NCBI RefSeq assembly: GCF_003052585.1
Contig: NZ_QASN01000002.1
Span: forward strand, 248,001 to 312,000
Origin: Pseudomonas mangrovi
GTDB lineage: Bacteria > Pseudomonadota > Gammaproteobacteria > Pseudomonadales > Pseudomonadaceae
DNA length: 64,000 nucleotides
Reading direction: 5' to 3'
Shown here: positions 56,928-64,000 of the stretch, in pieces
How positions within the stretch are numbered: the first letter of the stretch is position 1
Layout: each line of letters begins with the position of its first letter
Made by a program: the position numbers and the translations under genes
The notes under the pieces: model-generated
The model's input: only the letters and a program-made list of their open reading frames with translations
What the model was told of the DNA's origin: nothing
The model's database searches: none

Positions 56928-58003
56928 GGCGAGCCTCGCAGAAAGGCCGCAAAGCCGAAGTTGTATTGCGCAAGCGTGGGGTTGTGGACCTTGCTGAAGC
57001 GGCGAAAATCAATGTCCCTGCCGCTTTCGCGCAGGTAGCGCCGGGCCAGCGCCGGGTCGAACAGGCTGAACATTGCCCGTTCGAGCTCGGTGCCCTCGTC
57101 CGCGGCGAAGTCCTTGCCGTGGTCGTAATCATGCAGCATCACCAGGGCCCAGGCCCCAGCCATGAAGTGTCCACCCGCGAGCGCGCTCAGACGCCCGTCC
57201 AGCACCGCGCCCATCGCTTCGTCGGAGGTGTTGATCGCCGAGAACAGCAGGTCTTTACCGGGCACTCGCTGCTCGATGACCGCGGCCTGCATGGCACCGA
57301 AGGCAAGCTGGTCACTACCGCTCCACACCAGCGTCGCCTGCGGATAGCGCCGCAGCAGGTGCTGCGCCTGCAGTTGCGCCTTGTCGCGCCGCCAGTCGGC
57401 GGACACCGCCTGGCGCAGCTGCACCTGCGGATACTCCTGCAGAGCCTGCTGCAGACCCTGGTTGCGACGGATCGAGGAGTCGGTGGAGCGATCGCCGTAT
57501 AGAGCGATCATCTGCAACCGGCCCTGCGGATCGACAAGTCCCTTGCGCAGCCCTTCCTCGATCAGCGCTCTGGCGCTCAGGTAACCGGCATCCTCGGCCT
57601 GCGGTATCAGCGAGCCGAGCCAGTGCGGCAGCTTCTGTCGCGGACGACCGAGTGCCGCGCGCTCCGACTGCTGCACGCTGTTGTAGACCGCAAGGGTTGG
57701 AATGCCGGCAGCGTCGGCGGCGCGCAACTGCTCCACCAGCGTGCCCTTGTCGGCTGCCACCAGCAGGTAGTCGGGACGCCGCGGACCGGTCAGCTCGCGG
57801 ACCAGGGAGATCTGTCGCAGCGGGTCGCGCTCGGCGTGATAGATCTCCAGCTGCAACCCCAGATCGTCGGCCGCCTGCTGCATCGCCTGGGCCGCGCCCG
57901 CCCAGTACTGCTCGTCGGCATGCCCGGGACTGATGAACGCGACCCGCGCGGCCTGCGCGGGGAGCGCAATCAGCAACAGCAGCAGAACGACGGACGGACG
58001 CAT
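56924..58003 (-). CDS. Periplasmic sugar-type (RbsB/LuxP-like) substrate-binding protein
   Basis: A 359-residue protein with a signal peptide (about 1-18, ending AQA) and the two-lobe fold of Peripla_BP_4 proteins. Motifs include VAFISPGHADEQYW, PDYLLVAADKGTLVEQLRAA, ALYGDRSTDSSIRRNQGL and ATLVWSGSDQLAFGAMQA. No permease or ATPase genes are adjacent, so it is unlikely to serve an ABC importer. Coupled directly to the diguanylate cyclase, it resembles sensory binding proteins that pair with a membrane sensor, such as LuxP with LuxQ. Ligand unknown; the neighbouring ornithine decarboxylase gene makes polyamines one idea. Confidence 0.88.
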   Translation of the reverse strand: MRPSVVLLLLLIALPAQAARVAFISPGHADEQYWAGAAQAMQQAADDLGLQLEIYHAERDPLRQISLVRELTGPRRPDYLLVAADKGTLVEQLRAADAAGIPTLAVYNSVQQSERAALGRPRQKLPHWLGSLIPQAEDAGYLSARALIEEGLRKGLVDPQGRLQMIALYGDRSTDSSIRRNQGLQQALQEYPQVQLRQAVSADWRRDKAQLQAQHLLRRYPQATLVWSGSDQLAFGAMQAAVIEQRVPGKDLLFSAINTSDEAMGAVLDGRLSALAGGHFMAGAWALVMLHDYDHGKDFAADEGTELERAMFSLFDPALARRYLRESGRDIDFRRFSKVHNPTLAQYNFGFAAFLRGSP

Positions 58004-58095
58004 TCAGAATTCACGACGGCCAGTCGGCCGGGACAGAAAAAGGCCCGCGAGTATAGCAGCTCGCCAGTATCGGTTTTCCCCACCCCTGAATGCAC

Positions 58096-58118
58096 GACGC
58101 CCCGCGGGGCGGGGCGTC
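58096..58118 (-). terminator. Strong GC hairpin after ornithine decarboxylase
   Basis: A 10-bp perfect stem (gacgccccgc / gcggggcgtc) with a 3-base loop lies 18 bases past the speC stop (minus strand) and upstream of the binding-protein start. No U tract follows on the minus strand, so it is a weak terminator or a transcript-stabilising hairpin. Confidence 0.5.
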
Positions 58119-58135
58119 GGCTTTACCAGCAGCGA

Positions 58136-59299
58136 TCAGACGTAGAAGGCCTTCAGCGGCGGGAAGCCGTTGAATTCCACCGCGCTGTAGCTGGTGGTGT
58201 AGGCACCGGTGGAGAACCAGTACAGGCGATCGCCGGTGGAGAGGTTCAGCGGCAGGCCGTACTTGTAGTTTTCGTACATGATGTCTGCGCTGTCGCAGGT
58301 CGGGCCAGCGATGATGACTTCTTCCATCTCGCCCTTCTTCTCGGTCCAGATCGGGAACTTGATGGATTCGTCCATGGTTTCGATCAGGCCGCTGAACTTG
58401 CCCACGTCGGTGTAGATCCAGCGCTCGACCGCGGTACGCGACTTGCGTGCGATCAGCACCACTTCGCTGACCAGGATACCGGCGTTGGCGATCAGCGAGC
58501 GGCCCGGCTCGAGGATGATCTCCGGCAGCTCGTCACCGAAGTCTTCCTTGAGGAAGCGGGTGATTTCCTCGGCGTAGGTGGTCAGGTCGTTGGTCTTGGC
58601 GATGTAGTTGGCCGGGAAGCCGCCGCCCATGTTGATCATCTGCAGGGTGATGCCGTCTTCTTCCTTGAGACGCTCGAAGATCACCTTGACCTTGGCGATG
58701 GCGGCGTCCCAGACGTCGATGTCGCGCTGCTGGCTGCCGACGTGGAAGGAGATGCCGTAGGGCACCAGTTTCAGCTGCTTGGCCAGGATCAGCAGGTCCA
58801 GCGCCATGTCCGGGTTGCAGCCGAACTTGCGGCTCAGCGGCCAGTCGGCCGAGTTGGAGCCTTCGGTGAGGATACGCACGTAGATCTTCGAGCCCGGTGC
58901 GGCCTTGGCGATGTTGCGCAGGTCGGCTTCCGAGTCGGTGGCGAACATGCGTACGCCCTTGTCGAAGAAATAGCGGATGTCGCGCGCCTTCTTGATGGTG
59001 TTGCCATAGCTGATCCGATCCGGCGAAACGCCGGTCTTCATCACCTTGTCCAGCTCGTAGATCGAGGCGATATCGAAGTTGCTGCCCTTGTCGCGCAGCA
59101 GCTCGGTGATCTCGGTAGCCGGGTTGGCCTTGACCGCGTAGAAGATCTTGGCGAAGGGGAAGCAGTCGACCAACTGGTCATAGGCGTCAGCGATGGTTTT
59201 CTTGTCGATCACCACGAACGGGGTTTCGTGCTGATCGGCGAATGCCTTCATGCGCTTGAATGTATCGGGTGCGTAATAGTCTTCGACCTTGATCGACAT
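58136..59299 (-). CDS. speC: Ornithine decarboxylase (alanine-racemase-fold, PLP)
   Basis: A 387-residue type III-fold PLP decarboxylase that converts ornithine to putrescine in the cytoplasm. The PLP Lys57 is in FYAVKANP; HVGSQQ, EPGRSL and GPTCDSADIMY (active-site Cys/Asp) are typical. Length and motifs match the Pseudomonas speC product, which is near piuA and piuC in P. aeruginosa as I recall. Bifunctional lysine/ornithine activity cannot be excluded. Start at 59299 by the canonical N-terminus MSIKVEDYY. Single gene. Confidence 0.92.
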   Translation of the reverse strand: MSIKVEDYYAPDTFKRMKAFADQHETPFVVIDKKTIADAYDQLVDCFPFAKIFYAVKANPATEITELLRDKGSNFDIASIYELDKVMKTGVSPDRISYGNTIKKARDIRYFFDKGVRMFATDSEADLRNIAKAAPGSKIYVRILTEGSNSADWPLSRKFGCNPDMALDLLILAKQLKLVPYGISFHVGSQQRDIDVWDAAIAKVKVIFERLKEEDGITLQMINMGGGFPANYIAKTNDLTTYAEEITRFLKEDFGDELPEIILEPGRSLIANAGILVSEVVLIARKSRTAVERWIYTDVGKFSGLIETMDESIKFPIWTEKKGEMEEVIIAGPTCDSADIMYENYKYGLPLNLSTGDRLYWFSTGAYTTSYSAVEFNGFPPLKAFYV

Positions 59300-59734
59300 G
59301 CGTGGGCTCCAAATGGCAAAACCGGGAATTCAGTAATTCGGGCAGCGGAAGCCTTTACAGGTTCAACTGCGTGCAGGGGGTGGCCTACGGCCGGAACGTC
59401 TGATCAGTTTCCCCACTTTGGTTCGCCTACTTCCCAAGGCATGTCGCCGAGAATTACCGCCTTGCGGGATAACCTCTCGTCGTCAGTACTTGAGCCGGAT
59501 GGATCGTTGCCAGCATGGACGTTCGGCCGCGAACTTTAGGGCCATGCGCCGCGCAGATCAACCGGAAATTGCGCCGCTGCGCCGCGCCAACCCACGCAGG
59601 CGCAGACATGCGACGGAGCACGCGAAAAATGCAGGCCTGCCACCTCGCTGGAAAAGAGGATGGGCCCTGCCTGTTTCATCCTGATGGCAGTGCGTGGCGC
59701 GCAGCGCCCGTTTATTCATGCGAGCGCCAGTCGC
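59300..59734. other. Intergenic region upstream of speC
   Basis: 435 bases between the third receptor stop and the speC start. It must hold the speC promoter and leader, but I see no strong promoter, riboswitch or hairpin that I can name, and no convincing coding frame. Confidence 0.45.
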
Positions 59735-61687
59735 TCAGATGCGTAGCGCCACCCCCAGACGCAGCTCCCGGCCCGGCTCGTAGGAACCACGAATGCCTTC
59801 ATAGCCGGGAATGTGCTCGAAGTCCTCGTTGCTGGCGTGGTCCAGATACTGCTTGTCGAGCAGGTTCTTCAGCGTCAGGGTCAGGCTCAGTCGCTCTGGC
59901 ACCGCCTGCCATTCGGCATACAGGTCGTGGACGCCATAGCCGGGCTTGGACACCTCGCCGACACCGCTGTCCAGGCTGTCGATGCCGCGCACGAAGCGCC
60001 CCTGCCAGCCGAGAGTGAGCGCGTCACTGGCGCGGTAGTTGGCGAAGGTCGTCCAGGTATCGCCGAGGCTGGTACCCAGGCCGTTGTATTCGTAGACGTT
60101 GAGGCGTTCGCCATCCAGGCGCGCGTCGTTGCGGTGATAGCTCAGCCCGACACTGAGCTGCTGCCAGTGATAGGCGCTGCCCAGCAGCAGCCCCCGGCTC
60201 TTCAGGTCACCGACGTTCTGGTAGCGGTTGGGCGCGCCCACCGGATCGGCGATGGCGTCGCGGATGCGCGTGGCATAGGCCTTGCCGTTCAGCTCCCAGC
60301 CACCGTTGCGGTAGTCGAAGCCAAGCTCCTCGGTACGCGCCCGCTCCGCCTTGAGGCGCGGGTCGTTGCCGGAGACATCGAGCTTGAACGCGTCGCGCAC
60401 CTGGGGGCCACGCAACGCCTGGGCGTGACCGACGAACAGAGCCAGCTCCGGGGTCAACTGGTAGCGCAGGCCCAGGTTGGGGCTGACGCCCTCTTCGCTG
60501 AAACGCTGCTTGTCGCGGTCATCGAGCTCATAGCGGTCGTAGCGTACTCCGGCGTCCAGACGCAGCCGCGCGTCGATCTGATAGCGATCCTGCAGGTAGA
60601 GCCCGATGACTTCACCATCCTCGTGATCCAGCTCGCTATCACCTTCCGGCCCCAGCGTGGTGCGGTCATCCCGATAGTCCACGCCGTAGGTCAGCTGGTG
60701 CGCGCCCAGGCGACTGGTGTTGCGCACATCGAAGCCGCTGCTGCGGGTTTCGCCGAAATACAGCCCCCAGCGGCCATCCTGCTCCAGTGCGTTGCGGGTG
60801 TGAAAACCGGTGACTTCCAGGTCCAGCAACTCGCTGTCATGCGGCTGCCAGGCGTAGTTGGCGGTCCAGGTCTCGCGCTCGGTATCCAACGGGTAGAGGC
60901 GATTGAAGCTGCTGGGGATCCACTGCGGGCGCTGGCTACGCTCGCCCTCGTCGCGGCGGCTTTCATAGGACAGGCGCAGGGTCTGCTCTTCATCGAGCTT
61001 GCCCACCAGCTTGGCGAAGCCGAGCCTCTGCCGTGCGGCTGTGCCGAGCACATCGTCCTTGCGCCCGTCTTCGTAGTCGTTCTGGTCCTGATAACTGGTC
61101 ACGGCCAGCGCCGACCAGTTTTCGTTGAAGCGGCCGAACACGCTGGCGCTGCTCTTGTAGCCTTCGCCGTTGCTGAAATAGCTGCTCTTGAGCAATGCCC
61201 CCACAGACTCACCCTCGCGCAGCAGATCGTCGGGATCCTTGGTAACGAAGCGCACCGCGCCGCCCAGCGCACCCGCGCCAGCGGTGGCATCGCCGGTACC
61301 GGCCTGCACCTCGACGCGCTTGAGCAACTCGGGCTCGATGCCGATGCGGCCGGTGTGGTGAAAGGTCTGGCCCGGCTGGCTGGCACCGTCGATGCTGATG
61401 TTCAGCAGCGTATCCTCCAGGCCACGCAGATAGAGTTTCTGCGCCACGCCAGGGCCGCCGGCCACGGAAACCTCCGGATTGGACTCGAAGACCTCCTGCA
61501 GATCGCTCGCCTGATAGCGCTGCAGCTGCGCCGCCTCGACCGTCTCATTGCGATCGACGGCAGGCGCCACTACCTCCTGTGCGTCCAGCTCCAGCGCATC
61601 TCTGGCAGCCTGCGCCTGGTGCGCGCCCAGCAGCGCGGCGAAGCTCATGACACCCAGCAGGCTCAGGCGACAAGGATGGTGCGGCAT
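59735..61687 (-). CDS. TonB-dependent receptor controlled by an adjacent two-component system
   Basis: A 650-residue receptor with a signal peptide (about 1-27, ending QAQA), a plug (about 45-155; YLRGLEDTLLNISIDGASQ and VEVQAGTGDATAGAGALGG), and a barrel. The C-terminal residue is Ile (GVALRI), not the usual aromatic, though the strand pattern is kept. LRGPQVRDAF in the barrel resembles FRAP-type segments of heme receptors; ligand identity is uncertain. The start at 61687 follows GGGGGA. Upstream sits a sensor kinase/regulator pair in the same order as pfeR-pfeS-pfeA, so ligand-dependent induction is likely. Confidence 0.88.
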   Translation of the reverse strand: MPHHPCRLSLLGVMSFAALLGAHQAQAARDALELDAQEVVAPAVDRNETVEAAQLQRYQASDLQEVFESNPEVSVAGGPGVAQKLYLRGLEDTLLNISIDGASQPGQTFHHTGRIGIEPELLKRVEVQAGTGDATAGAGALGGAVRFVTKDPDDLLREGESVGALLKSSYFSNGEGYKSSASVFGRFNENWSALAVTSYQDQNDYEDGRKDDVLGTAARQRLGFAKLVGKLDEEQTLRLSYESRRDEGERSQRPQWIPSSFNRLYPLDTERETWTANYAWQPHDSELLDLEVTGFHTRNALEQDGRWGLYFGETRSSGFDVRNTSRLGAHQLTYGVDYRDDRTTLGPEGDSELDHEDGEVIGLYLQDRYQIDARLRLDAGVRYDRYELDDRDKQRFSEEGVSPNLGLRYQLTPELALFVGHAQALRGPQVRDAFKLDVSGNDPRLKAERARTEELGFDYRNGGWELNGKAYATRIRDAIADPVGAPNRYQNVGDLKSRGLLLGSAYHWQQLSVGLSYHRNDARLDGERLNVYEYNGLGTSLGDTWTTFANYRASDALTLGWQGRFVRGIDSLDSGVGEVSKPGYGVHDLYAEWQAVPERLSLTLTLKNLLDKQYLDHASNEDFEHIPGYEGIRGSYEPGRELRLGVALRI

Positions 61688-61716
61688 GGAAGATCCCCCG
61701 GCTTAGATGTGAATGT

Positions 61717-61730
61717 TTCGCATTTGCGAA
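61717..61730. promoter_or_regulatory. Perfect 14-bp palindrome before the third receptor
   Basis: ttcgca-tt-tgcgaa is a perfect inverted repeat 30 bases upstream of the receptor start, in the 86-base gap between kinase and receptor genes. Its position suits an operator for the adjacent response regulator. Function inferred. Confidence 0.5.
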
Positions 61731-61773
61731 TTCTCACCATAGGGCCCGCAAAGGGATACTCCTTTTACAACTG

Positions 61774-63108
61774 TTACACCGCCGCGCCCGGCAGCCACAG
61801 CTCCATCAGCAGGCCAGCCGGTGCATGGTTGTGTGCGCTGATACTGCCGCCGATGGCCTCGATCTGGCGCCGCGCCAGTGCCAGCCCGAGGCCGAAGCCT
61901 GCGCGCTCGGAATGGCCGCGGAAGAAGGGTTGAAAGATCTGTTCCAGCCAGTGCTCCGGAACGCCCGGACCTTCGTCCGTCACCGTCAGCCGCCAATGCT
62001 CCTGCTGCCGTTCCAGGCGTACCTCGATCCGCCCCCCCGCTGGCGTGTGATCCAGTGCATTGCGCACCACATTCTCGATCGCCTGACCCAGCGCGCGGCT
62101 GCTGCTGTCACGCAGCGGCGCATGCTCCGGCAGTTCGCATACGACGCGCCGATCCGGGTATTCGAAGCGCGCATCGTCGAGGATGCTGTCCAGCAGTTCG
62201 GACAGGTCCAGGTCCTCGTCACGCAGTTGTGGGGTCTCGTTTTCCAGCCAGCTCAGCGTCAACGCGTCCTCGATCAGGCGGCGCATACCTACGCAGTCAC
62301 TGCGGATGCGCGCCAGCAATGCGCTGGCACCCGCTTCCTGCTCGGCCAGGCTGACGGCCATCTCGATCCGCGTCAGCGGCGTGCGCAGTTCATGCGACAT
62401 GTCGGCCAGACGCTGACGCTGATCGGTAATCAGGCGTCCGGTACGCGCGGCCATGGCGTCGAAGGTTTCCGCCAGACGGGCCAGCTCGTCATTGCGCGAA
62501 CCAAGCAGGGCGCGCACACGCACATCCAGACGACCGTCACTGAACTGCCGGGCAGCCTGCTCCAGGCGCGCCAGCGGTTGCATCAGATGGCGATAGAGCA
62601 GCAGGCAGACGATCAGCAGCAGGACCAGCGGCAGCGCCAGTTGCAGCAGCAGCTTGGCGTAGTGCCAGTACAGCCCCGGACGCATGCGTGGCGGCAACTG
62701 GATGAGAAAGCGCATCCGCGCATCGCTGAGCGGGATATCCATGATCGGGTTTTCATCGAAGTACAGATGGATCTTCCAGCTGACGTCGCGGCCCAGCCCG
62801 AAACTCTCGACAAAGCGTGGCGAGAGCGCACTGCCGGACAGTGGCAGGACCTCGGTCTCGACCAGGGCGGCCCAGGTCTGCTCCTGCTGCTGCAGGGTGG
62901 CCAGCCAGCGCTGGAAAGCGGCCGCATCCCCGGCCAGATGCAGCGCTTCGGCCTGCTCGGCGTAATGGCGCAGGGTGCGCTGGTGTTCGGGGTCGATGAA
63001 ACTCATGCGCTCCTCGGTCTGCCAGGCGAGACGGGCAATGCCCCAGAACAGCAGCACGCTGCCAAGGGCGATGACCAGACAGAGCTTCCAGAACAGACGT
63101 CGCGTCAT
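61774..63108 (-). CDS. Sensor histidine kinase (PfeS/PirS-like)
   Basis: A 444-residue inner-membrane kinase with two helices (about 7-27 and 152-172) flanking a periplasmic domain of about 125 residues. A HAMP linker (about 173-225) leads to the H-box MSHELRTPLTRIEM (phosphoacceptor His239) and an ATPase domain with N-box ENVVRNALDHT and GFGLGLALARRQ. It overlaps the regulator gene by four bases. Likely senses the receptor's ligand or an envelope cue and phosphorylates the regulator at 63105. Confidence 0.92.
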   Translation of the reverse strand: MTRRLFWKLCLVIALGSVLLFWGIARLAWQTEERMSFIDPEHQRTLRHYAEQAEALHLAGDAAAFQRWLATLQQQEQTWAALVETEVLPLSGSALSPRFVESFGLGRDVSWKIHLYFDENPIMDIPLSDARMRFLIQLPPRMRPGLYWHYAKLLLQLALPLVLLLIVCLLLYRHLMQPLARLEQAARQFSDGRLDVRVRALLGSRNDELARLAETFDAMAARTGRLITDQRQRLADMSHELRTPLTRIEMAVSLAEQEAGASALLARIRSDCVGMRRLIEDALTLSWLENETPQLRDEDLDLSELLDSILDDARFEYPDRRVVCELPEHAPLRDSSSRALGQAIENVVRNALDHTPAGGRIEVRLERQQEHWRLTVTDEGPGVPEHWLEQIFQPFFRGHSERAGFGLGLALARRQIEAIGGSISAHNHAPAGLLMELWLPGAAV

Positions 63109-63794
63109 ACGAACACGTAGCCGCGGCCGTGCAGCGTCTGCAGACGATCAGCACCCAGCCCGGCATCGGCGAGGCGTCGGCGAATCCGGCTGACATGCAT
63201 GTCGAGACTGCGATCGTACTGACTGTATTCGCGTTCGAGCGCCATGCGGTACAGGTAGGGTTTACTCAGCGCCTCGCCACGATGCGCCAGCAACAGCCAG
63301 AGCAGGCGGAACTGCAGGGGAGTCAGCGCCAGGTCCTGATCGGCTACCAGCGCCTGCTGCGAATGTCGGTCCAGGCGCAAGCGGTCGACCTGCAATTGCT
63401 GAGCGTCACGCGCCGGATCAAGGGGCCGACTGCGTCGCAGTACCGCATCGATGCGCAACTGCAGCTCGGTGATATTGAAGGGCTTGGGCAGGTAATCATC
63501 GGCACCGTGACGCAACCCGCGGATGCGCTCCTCTTCGGCACCGCAGGCGGTCAGCATGATCACCGGCGTCTGCTGCTGCTCACGCAGGCGGCGCAGCACC
63601 GCGAAGCCATTCAGATCGGGCAGCAACACATCGAGCAGCAGCAGGTCCGGCGGCTCGGCCAGCGCCATGCCGAGCCCGGCCTCGCCCAGATGGCTGGTCG
63701 AGGTCGCATAGCCCTGCCCCTGCAGCAACGCGCCCAACTGCGCAGCCAGGGTGCGATCGTCCTCGATGATCAGGATGCGAGCCAGAGCGGCCAT
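63105..63794 (-). CDS. OmpR-family response regulator (PfeR/CpxR-like)
   Basis: A 229-residue regulator with a receiver domain (Asp55 in LLLDVLLPD, Lys104 in LPKPFN) and a winged-helix DNA-binding domain (about 130-229, with LTPLQFRLLWLLLAHRGEAL and DMHVSRIRRRL, ending GRGYVFV). First gene of the regulator-kinase-receptor run on the minus strand. A Fur-like element lies 33 bases upstream of its start. It probably activates the receptor gene. Confidence 0.93.
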   Translation of the reverse strand: MAALARILIIEDDRTLAAQLGALLQGQGYATSTSHLGEAGLGMALAEPPDLLLLDVLLPDLNGFAVLRRLREQQQTPVIMLTACGAEEERIRGLRHGADDYLPKPFNITELQLRIDAVLRRSRPLDPARDAQQLQVDRLRLDRHSQQALVADQDLALTPLQFRLLWLLLAHRGEALSKPYLYRMALEREYSQYDRSLDMHVSRIRRRLADAGLGADRLQTLHGRGYVFV

Positions 63795-63826
63795 CGCCGT
63801 CGTCCTCTAGTGTCGGAGCACCAAAA

Positions 63827-63845
63827 GATAACGATTCTCACCTAG
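63827..63845 (-). promoter_or_regulatory. Fur-box-like element upstream of the response regulator
   Basis: gataacgattctca matches the first 14 positions of the Fur consensus at 11. It lies 33 bases before the regulator start. Suggests iron control of the regulatory pair; resemblance only. Confidence 0.4.
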
Positions 63846-63991
63846 ATCGAGAGCTTTGCCCAGCGCTACCTTGCAACGAGGACACAGTCCTGATCGGCCG
63901 CTGCTTTGCCGCTATAATCGCGCGCTTTCCCAGAGCGCGCGGCCGAAGCCGTTTCGCCGCCCCTCCACGCATCCAGTCAGGCACACCGATC

Positions 63992-64000
63992 ATGACCACC
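63992..64000 (+). CDS. First codons of a gene that continues past the window
   Basis: ATG ACC ACC at the right edge, in the plus direction. A TATAAT sequence at 63913-63918 in front could be its -10 box, with no good -35. Only three codons are visible, so the product cannot be named. Confidence 0.35.

Noticed and set aside
59300..59734. A riboswitch in the long speC leader
   Set aside because: I could not fold a convincing conserved structure by eye; only short imperfect repeats such as gaatt/aattc are visible.

Overview
This 64 kb window is a stretch of a GC-rich gammaproteobacterial chromosome, almost certainly Pseudomonas in the broad sense. The evidence is the rng-maf-mreDCB / gatCAB order, the roxSR pair, a PiuA/PiuC-type iron locus next to a speC-type ornithine decarboxylase, and several families of short palindromic intergenic repeats of the kind common in pseudomonads. 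It reads as ordinary chromosome with small accessory patches. I saw no phage, no integrase or transposase gene, no CRISPR array, and no rRNA or tRNA gene. All family assignments come from reading the sequence; no database search was run.

Layout. 1-4.7 kb (minus strand) is the cell-shape block: the start of RNase G, Maf, an exported coiled-coil protein with a PEGA-like end, then mreD, mreC and mreB. 4.9-8.2 kb (plus) is gatCAB, the amidotransferase that makes Gln-tRNA and/or Asn-tRNA. 8.2-8.5 kb is an array of REPIN-like palindromes. 8.6-20.6 kb (plus) is mostly envelope functions: a small RlpA-like lipoprotein, a Ca2+/Na+ exchanger, a 1,937-residue bacterial alpha-2-macroglobulin overlapping penicillin-binding protein 1C, a small exported protein, a Sel1-repeat protein and a DUF2314 protein. 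20.6-22.9 kb is a small accessory patch of poorly known genes, partly framed by a perfect 15-bp inverted repeat.

22.9-38.2 kb is mixed metabolism: a flavoprotein, a zinc alcohol dehydrogenase, a GNAT/SagB-like/TesB/HAD gene run, an acyl-CoA synthetase with a divergent AraC regulator (this pair lies between two related repeat clusters), a YpfJ-like zinc peptidase, a DUF411 protein, TrmA, a purine permease, a DJ-1 family protein and a lipoprotein. 38.3-40.1 kb is the redox-sensing pair roxR/roxS. 40.5-43.6 kb is a SIMPL-domain protein and the 5-oxoprolinase genes pxpABC.

43.6-63.8 kb is dominated by iron. It holds three TonB-dependent receptors, Fur-box-like sequences before several transcription units, a PepSY/DUF2271/DUF4198/flavoreductase operon, piuA-piuC with an alpha-hydroxy-acid oxidase, and a response regulator/sensor kinase pair directly upstream of the third receptor. 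Set within this region is a membrane diguanylate cyclase overlapping a periplasmic sugar-type binding protein, next to ornithine decarboxylase. That pair looks like a ligand-to-c-di-GMP sensing module and is the most interesting hypothesis in the window. The last 200 bases appear to be the promoter and first codons of another gene.
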